Both the position numbers and the translations under genes were made by a program. Below are positions 19,601 through 27,840 of a stretch of 64,000 nt of DNA, piece by piece (position 1 is the stretch's first letter; every line of letters begins with the position of its first letter). Under the pieces are notes generated by a model that was not told the origin of the DNA, ran no database searches, and saw only the letters and a list, made by a program, of their open reading frames with translations. Source of the stretch: JAITMY01 sp031553765 (GTDB taxonomy: Bacteria > Bacteroidota > Bacteroidia > Bacteroidales > UBA932). The stretch is taken from assembly GCA_031553765.1 (NCBI GenBank), contig JAVBKY010000004.1, positions 62,001 to 126,000 of the forward strand, in the 5' to 3' direction.

Positions 19601-20180
19601 AAACGTAAACGTGCTGGTAGTTGATACCGAGGTTTACTCAAACACCGGCGGTCAGTCGTCGAAGTCAACTCCCGCAGGCGCTGTTGCTAAGTTCGCTACC
19701 TCCGGTAAGCGTATTCGCAAAAAAGACTTGGGTATGATGGCTATGAGCTACGGCTACGTTTACGTGGCACAGGTGGCTATGGGAGCCAGCCATGCTCAAT
19801 TCTTCAACGTACTGAAGGAAGCTGAGGCTTACAACGGTCCTTCGCTGATTATTGCCTACTCTCCTTGTATCAACCACGGTATTAAGGGCGGCATGGGCGT
19901 TTCACAACGTGAGGAGAAGAGCGCTGTAGAGTGCGGATACTGGCACAACTACCGCTTCAACCCCGCTGTTGAGGCTGCCGGTGGTAACCCCTTCACGCTG
20001 GATAGCAAGGAGCCTGATTGGACAAAGTTCCAGGACTTCCTGAAGAACGAAGTTCGCTACACCTCACTGCTGAAGTCATTCCCGAAGGAGGCTGCCGAGC
20101 TGTTCCAAGCTACTGAGGAAAACGCTAAGTGGCGTTACAACCAGTACAAGAGGTTGGCAGGAAATGTAGAGAATAAGTAG
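16638..20180 (+). CDS. nifJ: Pyruvate:ferredoxin (flavodoxin) oxidoreductase, single-chain
   Basis: A 1180-residue homodimeric enzyme of the usual length that converts pyruvate and CoA to acetyl-CoA and CO2 and reduces ferredoxin or flavodoxin. The N-terminal domain carries FPITPSSTMAEYVDEW. Two 4Fe-4S motifs lie at about residues 692-705 (CIQCNQCAYVCPH) and 744-758 (CTGCGNCADICPGNKQG). The C-terminal thiamine-diphosphate domain has GACMGCGETPY, GDGWAYDIGYGGLDHV and EVYSNTGGQSSKSTP, with further cysteines around CDCCSAEM. The protein is oxygen-sensitive in most organisms and indicates fermentative, anaerobic carbon flow. It is a monocistronic unit with its own promoter and terminator. Confidence 0.97.
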   Translation: MAKEKKFITCDGNYAAAHVAYMFSEVAAIFPITPSSTMAEYVDEWAAFGKKNLFGETVKVAEMQSEAGAAGAVHGSLQAGALTTTFTASQGLLLMIPNMYKIAGELLPCVFHVSARALAMNALSIFGDHSDVMSTRQTGFAMLASGSVQEVMDLSAVAHLAAIKGRVPFTSFFDGFRTSHEIQKIEAIDGEDLRSLIDQKSLSEFRQRALNPNAPVTRGTAQNGDVYFQARESSNRYYDAIPDMVAEYMSEISKITGREYKPFNYYGAADADNVIIAMGSVCDTIKETIDYMNAKGKKYGAIFVHLYRPFSAKHFMAVMPKTVKRIAVLDRTKEPGANGEPLYLDVKDVFYGQPNAPVIVGGRYGLSSKDTTPAMIMGVYENLEMAEPKNRFTVGIVDDVTFLSLPQKEEISLGKAGTFEAKFYGLGSDGTVGANKNTIKIIGETTPKYCQAYFAYDSKKSGGFTCSHLRFGDSPINSPYLVNTPDFVACHVPSYLTKYDMLRGIKQGGTFLLNSLWDAEETKKRLPDFVKKILAEKKVNFYIMNATVIAEEIGLGNRTNTILQSAFFKIANVIPYEKAVEQMKKAIEKSYGKKGEDVVKKNYAAVDRGGEITKVEVPAEWASLNGTFEADTAKRPAPEFVKKIADVVNAQIGDDLPVSAFIGQEDGTIPCGTAAYEKRGIAVHTPEWLPENCIQCNQCAYVCPHAAIRPFLLSDAELAAAGDMKTIKGTAAFKEYNFRIQVTPLDCTGCGNCADICPGNKQGKALAMKSLESQMPEQAKFDYLHANVGYKDTIGDKFQSVKTSQFSQPLFEFSGACMGCGETPYVKAITQLYGDRMMIANATGCSSIYGGSYPASPYTTNKEGHGPAWANSLFEDNAEFGMGMQLGVEKLRDRLEILMTQGQSCDCCSAEMKALFAEWIANRESGVKTQEIAAKLIPMVEKCTCDTCKQIAELKAYIVKRSQWIFGGDGWAYDIGYGGLDHVLASGENVNVLVVDTEVYSNTGGQSSKSTPAGAVAKFATSGKRIRKKDLGMMAMSYGYVYVAQVAMGASHAQFFNVLKEAEAYNGPSLIIAYSPCINHGIKGGMGVSQREEKSAVECGYWHNYRFNPAVEAAGGNPFTLDSKEPDWTKFQDFLKNEVRYTSLLKSFPKEAAELFQATEENAKWRYNQYKRLAGNVENK

Positions 20181-20228
20181 TAGAAAGTACGAAGTACGAA
20201 GTACAAAATACTAAGTACAAATAATAGG

Positions 20229-20270
20229 GAAACCGCTCTCCAAGGAATTTGGGGAGCGGTTTCTGTTTTA
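20229..20270 (+). terminator. Terminator after nifJ
   Basis: Stem gaaaccgctctcc with ggggagcggtttc (one G-T pair), followed by tgtttta. Confidence 0.8.
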
Positions 20271-20311
20271 ATGAAAACATACTGATTTGAAGCAAGTTGT
20301 ATAAGATTTAC

Positions 20312-20319
20312 TATATTTG
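20312..20319 (+). promoter_or_regulatory. Promoter box upstream of cassette-like module
   Basis: TATATTTG matches TAnnTTTG. It lies 219 nt before the left edge of the cassette-like module and 270 nt before its first gene. It could drive the module from outside or transcribe a short RNA ending near the hairpin at 20477-20507. Confidence 0.4.
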
Positions 20320-20325
20320 CCTTTG

Positions 20326-20512
20326 ACACTAAAGTCGAGAGTCAACCTTTTGGTAAGGTTCCTAGGAGTACGCAACCACAGCTCAACAATCGAAATTTAC
20401 ACACATGTAAGTAATAAAAGTATTCAACAAATAAAATCACCCTTTGAAGACTTGGATTTATAATATCAACACAATGATACCAACCCTCCGGTAGGGATGG
20501 TTGGTATTAATT
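20326..20512 (+). ncRNA. Possible small RNA / structured leader
   Basis: This roughly 185-nt stretch has no gene. It begins after a promoter-like TATATTTG and ends at a hairpin in which ataccaacc (20477-20485) pairs with ggttggtat (20499-20507) and ccct with aggg inside it. The tail taatttat is only weakly T-rich, so termination is uncertain. I recognise no RNA family. Confidence 0.25.
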
Positions 20513-20530
20513 TATGGTAGCAACAATCAA

Positions 20531-20541
20531 GTTAGGTGGCA
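20531..20541 (+). other. Left edge of cassette-like module (GTTAGGT-type half site)
   Basis: gttaggtggca contains GTTAGGT, which fits the GTTRRRY core used at integron cassette boundaries. Nine bases, gttaggtgg, are the exact reverse complement of ccacctaac at 22991-22999 on the far side of the two genes. Confidence 0.4.
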
Positions 20542-20588
20542 CTCTAAGGAAGCACAGTGGTTAAAGTCAAACAGAAAAAGCAAAAACA

Positions 20589-21575
20589 ATGAGCAAAAAA
20601 GCAAACAGTAGAAAAATAACACGAGGAATTGATAAAGATTTCGCGGAAGCATTCAAAAAAAGTGAACTTTATAAACTTTATGAAAAGCACAAAGACGAGT
20701 TGTTTATTGGTGTACGGAACAATTATTTGAATTTGTATTATAACTGTGATAGTGTTGCAAAAATAGAATATAGGAGGAAAGATGAAGAAATTGTTTGTGA
20801 AATAGATAAGTATTATTTAGACGGCAAGCATTATACTGGCAAAGAAAAACGATGTAAGATTGAACCAAATCAAATCTATGAACAATACGAAAAGATAAAA
20901 GCAAACAGCAATGAAAAAGCAACCGCAGAAAAGAAAGCACAATCTAAATTAGTCCTTTTAAACAACAATAATCAGAACTCAAAATGGTTTTGCATTGATG
21001 TTGAATACGTGAAAGCATTTGATAATCAATCAGAAAAAGATAAATCCGAATTTAATGGCCGTTTTGATATTATTGCGCTTTCCAAAGAAAAACCACACAG
21101 AACAGCCTTGATAGAATTAAAATATGGCAATAATGCGATAGGTGGTAATAGTGGAATATACAAACACATTGAAGATTTTAGTAAATTCTGTCAGAAAAGA
21201 TTTTTTGAAGAGCATTTAAAGCAAGAAATTATTGATATTGTCGAAAGCCAGATAGAACTTGGCATTGAGATTCCATTTGAGTTACCGAAATTAAATTCGA
21301 TGTTATCCGAGCCTGAGTTTTATTTTATCACATTGGACAATAATCCTAAAAAAATAGGTGCAAGTAGTCCGAAACAAACAATGGCAGGTTATCTTTTCAA
21401 AGAGAAGTGCTGGGGTTGTAAAAAATTATCAACGAAACATTGTGTAGAAAGTGACTTTGGAGATGTAACAAAGAAAGGCAATAAATTTTACGCAACATTC
21501 TTGTTTTCAGCGGAAAAACTTGAAGAAGGAATAACTATAAATGACATTGTTGACGAAAAATTATACCAGCAATGA
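20589..21575 (+). CDS. PD-(D/E)XK nuclease-like protein
   Basis: A 328-residue protein of no family I can name. FNGRFDIIALS with Asp160, followed by TALIELKYG with Glu177 and Lys179, forms a D...ExK pattern like a PD-(D/E)XK nuclease core. KLSTKHC with CWGC at the C-terminal side provides several cysteines that could hold a metal. It is AT-rich compared with nifJ. Its stop overlaps the start of the MBL gene as ATGA, so the two are translationally coupled. Both sit inside the cassette-like module, suggesting a two-component nucleic-acid-processing or defence pair. The nuclease call rests on the motif alone. Confidence 0.55.
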   Translation: MSKKANSRKITRGIDKDFAEAFKKSELYKLYEKHKDELFIGVRNNYLNLYYNCDSVAKIEYRRKDEEIVCEIDKYYLDGKHYTGKEKRCKIEPNQIYEQYEKIKANSNEKATAEKKAQSKLVLLNNNNQNSKWFCIDVEYVKAFDNQSEKDKSEFNGRFDIIALSKEKPHRTALIELKYGNNAIGGNSGIYKHIEDFSKFCQKRFFEEHLKQEIIDIVESQIELGIEIPFELPKLNSMLSEPEFYFITLDNNPKKIGASSPKQTMAGYLFKEKCWGCKKLSTKHCVESDFGDVTKKGNKFYATFLFSAEKLEEGITINDIVDEKLYQQ

Positions 21576-22822
21576 GAATCACAATCCACAGAGGTATTGA
21601 CCAGATAGGTGGTTGCATTACCGAAATTGCAACCGAAACGACAAAAATATTTATCGACTTGGGGCATAATTTACCTAAAGGAGACAAACCTGTGGAAGAT
21701 GAGAATGCTAGCAAAGAAAAAATTGCAAAACTGACAAAAAATTGCGGAGCAATTTTTTACAGTCATTATCACGGCGACCATATTGATTTGTACAAATATG
21801 TTCCCGAAAATATTCCACAATATATTGGAGAAATCGCCAAGCAAGTGATGATTTGTAAAAGCAAAAGATTGGCAAAACTTCCCGAAAAGACGAATGTTAC
21901 AGAAAAAGATGTTGAGAAATTAGAAACATTCAAAACTTTCAAAGCAAAGGAAAAAATTGAGATTGGCGATGTTTGCGTTACGCCTTATTTTGTCAGTCAT
22001 TCGGCTTGTGATTCGTATATGTTTTTGGTTGAATCCAACGGAAAAAGTATTTTGCACACAGGCGATTTTCGAGAACACGGCTATCTTGGAAAAGGTTTAA
22101 TTCCAACGATTGAAACATATATTGTGAAAAGAGGAATTGACGTTTTGATTACCGAAGGTACAATGTTATCGAGATTACAAGAAAAAGTAAAGCACGAAAA
22201 CGATTTAAAAATTGAAGCCACAGCGTTGTTAAAAAAGTACAAATATGCTTTCGTGCTTTGTTCTTCGACCGACATTGACCGTTTGGCAACTTTTCACGAA
22301 GCAAGCAAAAAATGTGGAAAAAGTTTGCTTTGCGACAATTACCAAAAAGAAATTTTGAAGATTTTTACTGAAAAGGCAAAATCGGATTTTTTCAAATTCG
22401 ACAACACATATTTTTACAAGCACAATCACGAAAGGCAATTTGAATTAATCAAAGAAAAAGGTTTTTGTATGCTGATACGCAGTACAAAATTCGAAATGGT
22501 AAAAGAATTATTGAAACATTTATCACAGGAAAAAACTTTGTTAATTTATTCAATGTGGGATGGTTACATTAACAAAAAGGTAAAAAATGGAGATAATCTT
22601 ATGCAGAGTTATTTTGATATTTGGAATCTTTTTGAAAACAAAGATAAAATCCACACAAGCGGACACGCCACAGCCGAAACGCTGACAAAAATTTGTCGAT
22701 TAGTCAATCCGAGAAAGGCGATTATTCCGATACATAGCGAACATTCTGCCGATATTTTCAAGTTGGACATTTCCGATTCATTAAAAGAAAAAATAATCAT
22801 AGCACAATCATTTCAATTTTAA
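21572..22822 (+). CDS. MBL-fold protein resembling beta-CASP/RNase J nucleases
   Basis: A 416-residue metallo-beta-lactamase-fold protein. The metal motif HxHxDH is SHYHGDH with His65, His67, Asp69 and His70. Further ligands are expected in VSHSACDS and LHTGDFREHG. The C-terminal half has SSTDIDR, TSGHATAETL and PIHSEH, an arrangement like the beta-CASP RNases and exonucleases such as RNase J and CPSF-73. The start overlaps the stop of the nuclease-like gene. The likely activity is metal-dependent cleavage of RNA or DNA ends. A housekeeping RNase J role is unlikely in this position; an accessory or defence role is inferred from context. Confidence 0.75.
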   Translation: MRITIHRGIDQIGGCITEIATETTKIFIDLGHNLPKGDKPVEDENASKEKIAKLTKNCGAIFYSHYHGDHIDLYKYVPENIPQYIGEIAKQVMICKSKRLAKLPEKTNVTEKDVEKLETFKTFKAKEKIEIGDVCVTPYFVSHSACDSYMFLVESNGKSILHTGDFREHGYLGKGLIPTIETYIVKRGIDVLITEGTMLSRLQEKVKHENDLKIEATALLKKYKYAFVLCSSTDIDRLATFHEASKKCGKSLLCDNYQKEILKIFTEKAKSDFFKFDNTYFYKHNHERQFELIKEKGFCMLIRSTKFEMVKELLKHLSQEKTLLIYSMWDGYINKKVKNGDNLMQSYFDIWNLFENKDKIHTSGHATAETLTKICRLVNPRKAIIPIHSEHSADIFKLDISDSLKEKIIIAQSFQF

Positions 22823-22990
22823 AAAGTTCAATAATGGAAATAAAAGAAACATATCCTTTTTCGCCTGACAATTTCGATGATAAAGGAAAAAGAATATCAT
22901 AATGAACGAAATGTATGAATTTGTAAATAAACCAAAATTGTTGGAAATTTAGAGAAAATGAAGAATAAGGAAAGCGATAACAAAGAGCGA

Positions 22991-23128
22991 CCACCTAACT
23001 TGCGTCCTGCCTGCAAGCGGGCTGAAGTGGTAAATTGAACGTTTGTCGCCCGCTTCAGCTTTTGTCTCGGTGGATAAGGAAGTCGTCCGTAAGCCCGCTC
23101 GCAAGCAGCCGCTGAAACGTTGGTGGGC
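22991..23128 (+). other. attC-like recombination site closing the cassette-like module
   Basis: Starts with ccacctaac (ACCTAAC fits RYYYAAC), ends with gttggtgggca at 23119-23129. Between them, 23006-23023 (cctgcctgcaagcgggct) pairs imperfectly with about 23091-23110 (aagcccgctcgcaagcagcc). Outer bases ccacc-t-aac can pair with gttggtgg if one T is bulged, as in folded attC sites. About 130 bp, within the known attC size range. The 22823-22990 stretch before it holds only very short frames, for example 22834-22902. Confidence 0.4.
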
Positions 23129-23157
23129 ATTGGTAGAGGTGCTATAGAAAATAGACC

Positions 23158-23222
23158 ATTTGGATAAAATATGGATATAATATAAATATTTTGTATTTTT
23201 GCATTTGAATAAAATACAGATG
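23158..23222 (+). promoter_or_regulatory. Promoter and paired operator-like repeats before the Fic gene
   Basis: Two 20-nt direct repeats sharing 16 bases, atttggataaaatatggata (23158-23177) and atttgaataaaatacagatg (23203-23222), flank a TATTTTTG promoter box at 23194-23201. The second repeat overlaps the expected transcription start and ends 4 nt before the ATG. Occupancy by a DNA-binding protein there would block the promoter. The Fic protein has a winged-helix-like C-terminus and is a candidate for autoregulation. Confidence 0.45.
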
Positions 23223-23226
23223 CAAT

Positions 23227-24300
23227 ATGGATAAATTTATAAGTAAACTAAATTTTGATTTTGTTGCCAACCAACGAGTATTGCAACTAATTGGATACGT
23301 TGATGGATTCAAAGGAAAATGGAACATTGTAGAAAAAAGAGAAAACCGCTATTTAAAGGAATTACGGAAAATCGCTACAATTGAAAGTATTGGCTCTTCG
23401 ACACGGATTGAGGGCGCAACCCTAACAGACCAAGAAGTGCTGCAACTTCTTAAAGATATCAAAACCACGAAAATGAAAACCCGTGATGAACAGGAAGTTA
23501 TTGGATATTACGAAGTATTGGAGCTAATTTATAACAATTATTCTGAAATCAGAGTATCGGAAAGCTACATCAAACAATTACACCAACTGTTGCTGAAACA
23601 TAGCAACAAAGATGAACGGCACAGAGGCTGGTATAAACACCTCTCAAATAAAATTGTTGCGACTTATCCGGCAGGCGAACAACGAACGATTTTTGCAACT
23701 ACCGAACCTGCATTGGTCGAGGGAGAAATGCTCGAACTAATTGAATGGACAAACCAACAATTAAACGACAAAAACATTCATCCGCTAATCGTTATCGCTA
23801 CATTTATCTATGATTTCTTGAGTATTCACCCTTTTCAAGACGGCAACGGCAGATTATCACGATTATTAACTACGCTTTGTTTATTGCAACAAGAGTATGA
23901 ATTTATACAATACATATCGTTTGAAAATCATATTGAGCAGCATAAAAAAGATTATTACGAAGCGTTGATGAGTGGGCAGCGAAATCGCGGAACAGAAAAT
24001 GAACGAATAGATAAATGGATGATTTTCTTCTTGGAGAGCTTGAAAATATTGACCGAAAAGTTGGAGCAAAAATATAATGTATTCAAATCCAAAGGCGGAT
24101 ACTTGAATGAACGGCAAAAACAAATCAGAGATTTCATTTCCAAAAATCAACCCTTGAAGGTTGGAGATTTATCAACTCAATTTCCAGATATACCAACGGC
24201 GACACTGAAAAAAGACCTGCAATATCTTCGGAACGAGCAGATTTTGGTAATGATCGGGAAAGGGAAAGGAAGTGTGTATATATTGAAAGAGGACAAATAA
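23227..24300 (+). CDS. Fic-domain protein (class II) with C-terminal winged-helix-like region
   Basis: A 357-residue Fic protein that would transfer AMP or a related nucleotide group to target proteins. The catalytic motif is HPFQDGNGRLSR at about residues 201-212, a full HxFx(D/E)GNGRxxR. An N-terminal inhibitory motif, SSTRIEG at about residues 57-63, fits (S/T)xxxE(G/N), the class II arrangement in which a helix of the same chain blocks the active site. The last 65 residues (LNERQKQIRDFISKN and onward to LKKDLQYLRNEQILV) look like a winged helix. No separate antitoxin is adjacent. Targets are unknown. Confidence 0.9.
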   Translation: MDKFISKLNFDFVANQRVLQLIGYVDGFKGKWNIVEKRENRYLKELRKIATIESIGSSTRIEGATLTDQEVLQLLKDIKTTKMKTRDEQEVIGYYEVLELIYNNYSEIRVSESYIKQLHQLLLKHSNKDERHRGWYKHLSNKIVATYPAGEQRTIFATTEPALVEGEMLELIEWTNQQLNDKNIHPLIVIATFIYDFLSIHPFQDGNGRLSRLLTTLCLLQQEYEFIQYISFENHIEQHKKDYYEALMSGQRNRGTENERIDKWMIFFLESLKILTEKLEQKYNVFKSKGGYLNERQKQIRDFISKNQPLKVGDLSTQFPDIPTATLKKDLQYLRNEQILVMIGKGKGSVYILKEDK

Positions 24301-24434
24301 AAACTGCATCGCAAGGACAAATTACCATTGCCGGAGAGCATTACTATTACGATGAAGAATCCGGCGAAAAGCCAAAAGAGCCTTACATTCAAAAAGCCAG
24401 AGCAGTCAGCACAATTGTTTTCTTTTTGGAATAA
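24301..24434 (+). pseudogene. C-terminal coding remnant
   Basis: One frame reads QGQITIAGEHYYYDEESG and on to ARAVSTIVFFLE before a stop at 24432-24434, with no start codon of its own and in a different frame from the Fic gene. It has normal protein-like composition and looks like the 3' end of a lost gene. I cannot name the family. Confidence 0.35.
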
Positions 24435-24448
24435 TAAGCACCAAAACT

Positions 24449-27400
24449 CTATACGGCCTGCACCTCACCTAAAGTAACATACCACACAAAACCCTCCACC
24501 CTATCGTAGCCCATTTGGCGGAGGTAACTTACGTAAGCGCCTACCTGTTTTACATGTGATGGTTCTACGTTTTTACCGAACTTATAGTCCACCACCACTA
24601 CGTGGTTATCGCGCAGCATCACGCGGTCGGGGCGCTTGAAGAAGTAGTGTGAGTCGTGCTGAGAGGCGGGTAGTAGAATCTCAGCTTCTGCATATACTTT
24701 CCATGTACCGCTAAACCAATCGGCAACTTGTGGCTGTGAAATGGCTTGTTGTACCTCTTGCTGTAAATCGGTAGCCTCGCCTTGCTGTACCAAACCTTCC
24801 AAAATCAAGCTTTGCACCGCCGCCTCAACATCGGCAGCGGAGTTTATGCGCTCAAATATTTTATGCTTTAGCGTACCGCTGCTACGTTGGCTTGGCGCGC
24901 CTGTTTCAAATATTTCATGCGCTTCGTAACGCATACGCAACTTAGGAATGAACGATTGCGAAGGATAAAAATCAAGGTGAATATTAGCGTTCGCACCATC
25001 TTCCTTTTTACTTTCTACCGCTATTTTTTCTCCAAACATCCAAACGTTGTCGCTTTCTTTTTTCCCTGCAATAGGGCCGAATTTTATATTTTCATCGCCT
25101 TGCAAATTGGCAAACATGCCCTGCATTACCTGCCCGATATTTTTTGCGCCATTACCATTTTGCGAACCTTTTTTTAGCGGAGCAAAAATGTATAGCTGCT
25201 CTTCGGCACGCGTTAACGCCACATAGAGCATGTTAATGCTATCCACGTAGGATTGCGCGCGTTCCACGCACTGCTGCTCGGCAAAAATGGTGTCCTTTAG
25301 CTGCTTGGTGTAGCCCAGCGGCACCGAGGGCATTTCGTTAAACGGCTCCTGCGTGGGATTCATCCACACCGTGCTACCCGTTTTGGTATCCAAATCCCAG
25401 CTGACAAACGGCACAATCACCACCTTATACTGCAAGCCTTTTGACTTGTGCAGCGTGGTAATGGTAATGGCGTTTTGTCCTTCAGGGCTTTGCAGCGGGC
25501 GAGTATTACCAGTTTTATTCCACCAATCAAGAAAGGTAGGTAAGTCGGAAAGTTTTTTATTGGAAAAGGTAATTATTAAATCGTGTAAAGCCTGTAAAAA
25601 CGGCAATTCCGCCTGCAACGCATCCAACTTATAGCGCTGCACAATGGCCTCAAATGCCTCGGGCAAGGAACGCAGGGTGAGCGTATTTAAAAATGCTTTT
25701 TCGTCGTCATTGAGTCCGTTGGCAAAGAGCAAATGAAGATTTTTCACCTCTTCATTTTTGATGTACTGCGTAAATTCGTTTTTCAGGAAAGCCTCGTTTA
25801 TATCGTTGCGCTGTCCGGCAGCAATGCGCATGAGCGCTACGCACAGCTTCACCGCCGACGAGGAGTTGAGCAGCAGCGAATCCTGCGACACCACATCAAA
25901 ACAGTGCGTGGTATCACCCGACTGTCGGCTATAGCGAATGAGCGTTTGCGCCACATCGGTAGCCTCGCTACGCCTGCGGGTAAGTATAGCAATATCACCT
26001 GCACGATAGCCTTTATCCTGCAATTCCACCACCAGCTGAGGTAGTTTTTCCAGTATTAAATCAGTATTTTTTTGTTCCTCTTCGGCCTCCACAAATTCTA
26101 CCCGCACGTAACCTTCTACCGAAGTATCTTTTTGCGGACTTTGCTTACAATCGGCATAGGCATTTACCACCACTTTTTCCAACTCTGTGCGTGTATGCGC
26201 GGTCAGCGCATCACCAAAGGTTGCGTTGAGCTCATTTTGCAAGCAATCGGCCAGCTGACGAAATAGTTCGTTGTTAAACTCCACTACATTGCGCAAGCTG
26301 CGGAAGTTCTTATCCAGCACCCGACGATCTACCGCGCCAAATCTACCCAAATCTTCATCAATACCATGCGCCAAAATACGCCAGTCGCCATTGCGCCAGC
26401 GGTAAATACTTTGCTTCACATCGCCTACTACCATACTCAAAGCATTCTCGGAAAGCGAGTTGCTTATAAGCGGCAAAAAGTTCTTCCACTGCCCTACCGA
26501 CGTATCCTGAAACTCATCAATCATAAACGTGCGGTATGCGCTGCCTACTTTTTCATAAATAAACGGCACATCGCTATCGCCAATCAACGAACTAATAAGC
26601 GCTGTGGTGTCACTTATGAGCAGCAGATTTTCGTCGCTTGCAATACTGCGTACCTGCTTCGAAATATCGGCAAGCAGGCCCAGCTCCATTATATTTTTGA
26701 GAATAACATCAGCGGTGTTATACCCTACCGCTTTATCACGCCATAGTTGACAGGCTCTCGCCAACAAAGGATTCAACTCATTATACGCATCCATTATTTG
26801 CGCTGAGCTATCTGACTTTGTAGTCCAATTCTCATGTGCATTAACGGCCTCTAATGCTGTTTTTGTAGGCTCATAATCACCTTTGGCAATCTTTCGAAAA
26901 TGTGAAATAAAGCCGCGCGATTTACCTTTAAAATTATCCTCCGTCAGCCCATGTGAACGCATGTATAGCTGCGCCCTACCTGCAATGGAGGTCATTTCAT
27001 CATCTACCTCTTTTTTTATGGCAGATAACTTTTGAAGATACTGTTGTAGAAATTCCTTACTGTATAAATTTTCGTGCAGCTGCGAACTCAACCTTCCAAA
27101 TGATTCGTGAAAAATTTCCTTTCCTAACTCGTACAGGTTCTCGCGTACATTCCACGTTTTTCCGCCATCCAGCTGCTGCTCCTGCAGCTGCATAAGCCAC
27201 GATCGCAGCTGCTCGTCACCCTCCACATTTTCCAACACGGCATCCACCGCCTCATCGAGTACGCGCGAGGAGTCCAACTCCAAGTTGAAGTTGGGGTGTA
27301 GCCCCACATCGTTAACGAAAGCATGAAGTACCTTTTGGAAAAATTTATCGATGGTGAGAATGGCAAAGCGGGAGTAATCGTGCAGCAGGCTGTTGCGCAC

Positions 27401-27691
27401 GTTGAGTGCACGCTGCTTCAGTTCTTCGGGAACAATGGAAACGCCCTCGGCGGTAAATTCTTCGCATAGGTCACGTAACTTACCTTCGTTGCCCTGTGCC
27501 AAATCATTCAGTTCGCCCACTATGCGCGCCTTCATTTCCTCTGTAGCCTTATTGGTAAACGTTACCGCCAGAATATTGCGGTAGCTATTACCGACATTCG
27601 GCCTACGCAAAATTTGCTTAAGGTATTCGCGCGTTATACGAAAGGTCTTTCCCGAACCGGCCGAGGCTGAATATGCTACAAGAGTCGACAC
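24449..27691 (-). CDS. UvrD-type helicase with C-terminal PD-(D/E)XK nuclease (AddA-like)
   Basis: A 1080-residue SF1 helicase-nuclease for double-strand-break processing. Walker A is SASAGSGKTF near the N-terminus, then AVTFTNKATEEMKARI, DEFQDTSVGQW, VGDVKQSIYRWRNGD and ITTLHKSKGLQ for later motifs, and LYVALTRAEEQLY. The C-terminal nuclease has VVVVDYKFGK. I start at the GTG (27689-27691) because the frame upstream runs into AT-rich repeats and only a TTG is available. AddB or another partner would normally adjoin it, and none is seen. It is convergent with the Fic region. Confidence 0.88.
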   Translation of the reverse strand: MSTLVAYSASAGSGKTFRITREYLKQILRRPNVGNSYRNILAVTFTNKATEEMKARIVGELNDLAQGNEGKLRDLCEEFTAEGVSIVPEELKQRALNVRNSLLHDYSRFAILTIDKFFQKVLHAFVNDVGLHPNFNLELDSSRVLDEAVDAVLENVEGDEQLRSWLMQLQEQQLDGGKTWNVRENLYELGKEIFHESFGRLSSQLHENLYSKEFLQQYLQKLSAIKKEVDDEMTSIAGRAQLYMRSHGLTEDNFKGKSRGFISHFRKIAKGDYEPTKTALEAVNAHENWTTKSDSSAQIMDAYNELNPLLARACQLWRDKAVGYNTADVILKNIMELGLLADISKQVRSIASDENLLLISDTTALISSLIGDSDVPFIYEKVGSAYRTFMIDEFQDTSVGQWKNFLPLISNSLSENALSMVVGDVKQSIYRWRNGDWRILAHGIDEDLGRFGAVDRRVLDKNFRSLRNVVEFNNELFRQLADCLQNELNATFGDALTAHTRTELEKVVVNAYADCKQSPQKDTSVEGYVRVEFVEAEEEQKNTDLILEKLPQLVVELQDKGYRAGDIAILTRRRSEATDVAQTLIRYSRQSGDTTHCFDVVSQDSLLLNSSSAVKLCVALMRIAAGQRNDINEAFLKNEFTQYIKNEEVKNLHLLFANGLNDDEKAFLNTLTLRSLPEAFEAIVQRYKLDALQAELPFLQALHDLIITFSNKKLSDLPTFLDWWNKTGNTRPLQSPEGQNAITITTLHKSKGLQYKVVIVPFVSWDLDTKTGSTVWMNPTQEPFNEMPSVPLGYTKQLKDTIFAEQQCVERAQSYVDSINMLYVALTRAEEQLYIFAPLKKGSQNGNGAKNIGQVMQGMFANLQGDENIKFGPIAGKKESDNVWMFGEKIAVESKKEDGANANIHLDFYPSQSFIPKLRMRYEAHEIFETGAPSQRSSGTLKHKIFERINSAADVEAAVQSLILEGLVQQGEATDLQQEVQQAISQPQVADWFSGTWKVYAEAEILLPASQHDSHYFFKRPDRVMLRDNHVVVVDYKFGKNVEPSHVKQVGAYVSYLRQMGYDRVEGFVWYVTLGEVQAV

Positions 27692-27753
27692 TTTATAATT
27701 ACGAATTATCAATTACGAATTACGAATTTAGTCATTTTTGGTCACATTTTTGC

Positions 27754-27761
27754 TACTTTTG
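27754..27761 (+). promoter_or_regulatory. Promoter -7 box for methyltransferase-like/cobalamin unit
   Basis: TACTTTTG matches TAnnTTTG, about 80 nt before the ATG at 27841. A second match, TATATTTG at 27827-27834, is too close to that ATG to serve it with a leader. Confidence 0.45.
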
Positions 27762-27840
27762 CAGAATATAGGATGCGGTTCAGCATAGCTTTCGAACAAG
27801 TTCGACGCTCTGCATTCACCTGTCACTATATTTGTACACC

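Noticed and set aside
22834..22980. Two or three tiny frames between the MBL gene and the attC-like site
   Set aside because: They have 13 to 22 codons each, no similarity I can see and no supporting signals; kept only as a comment.
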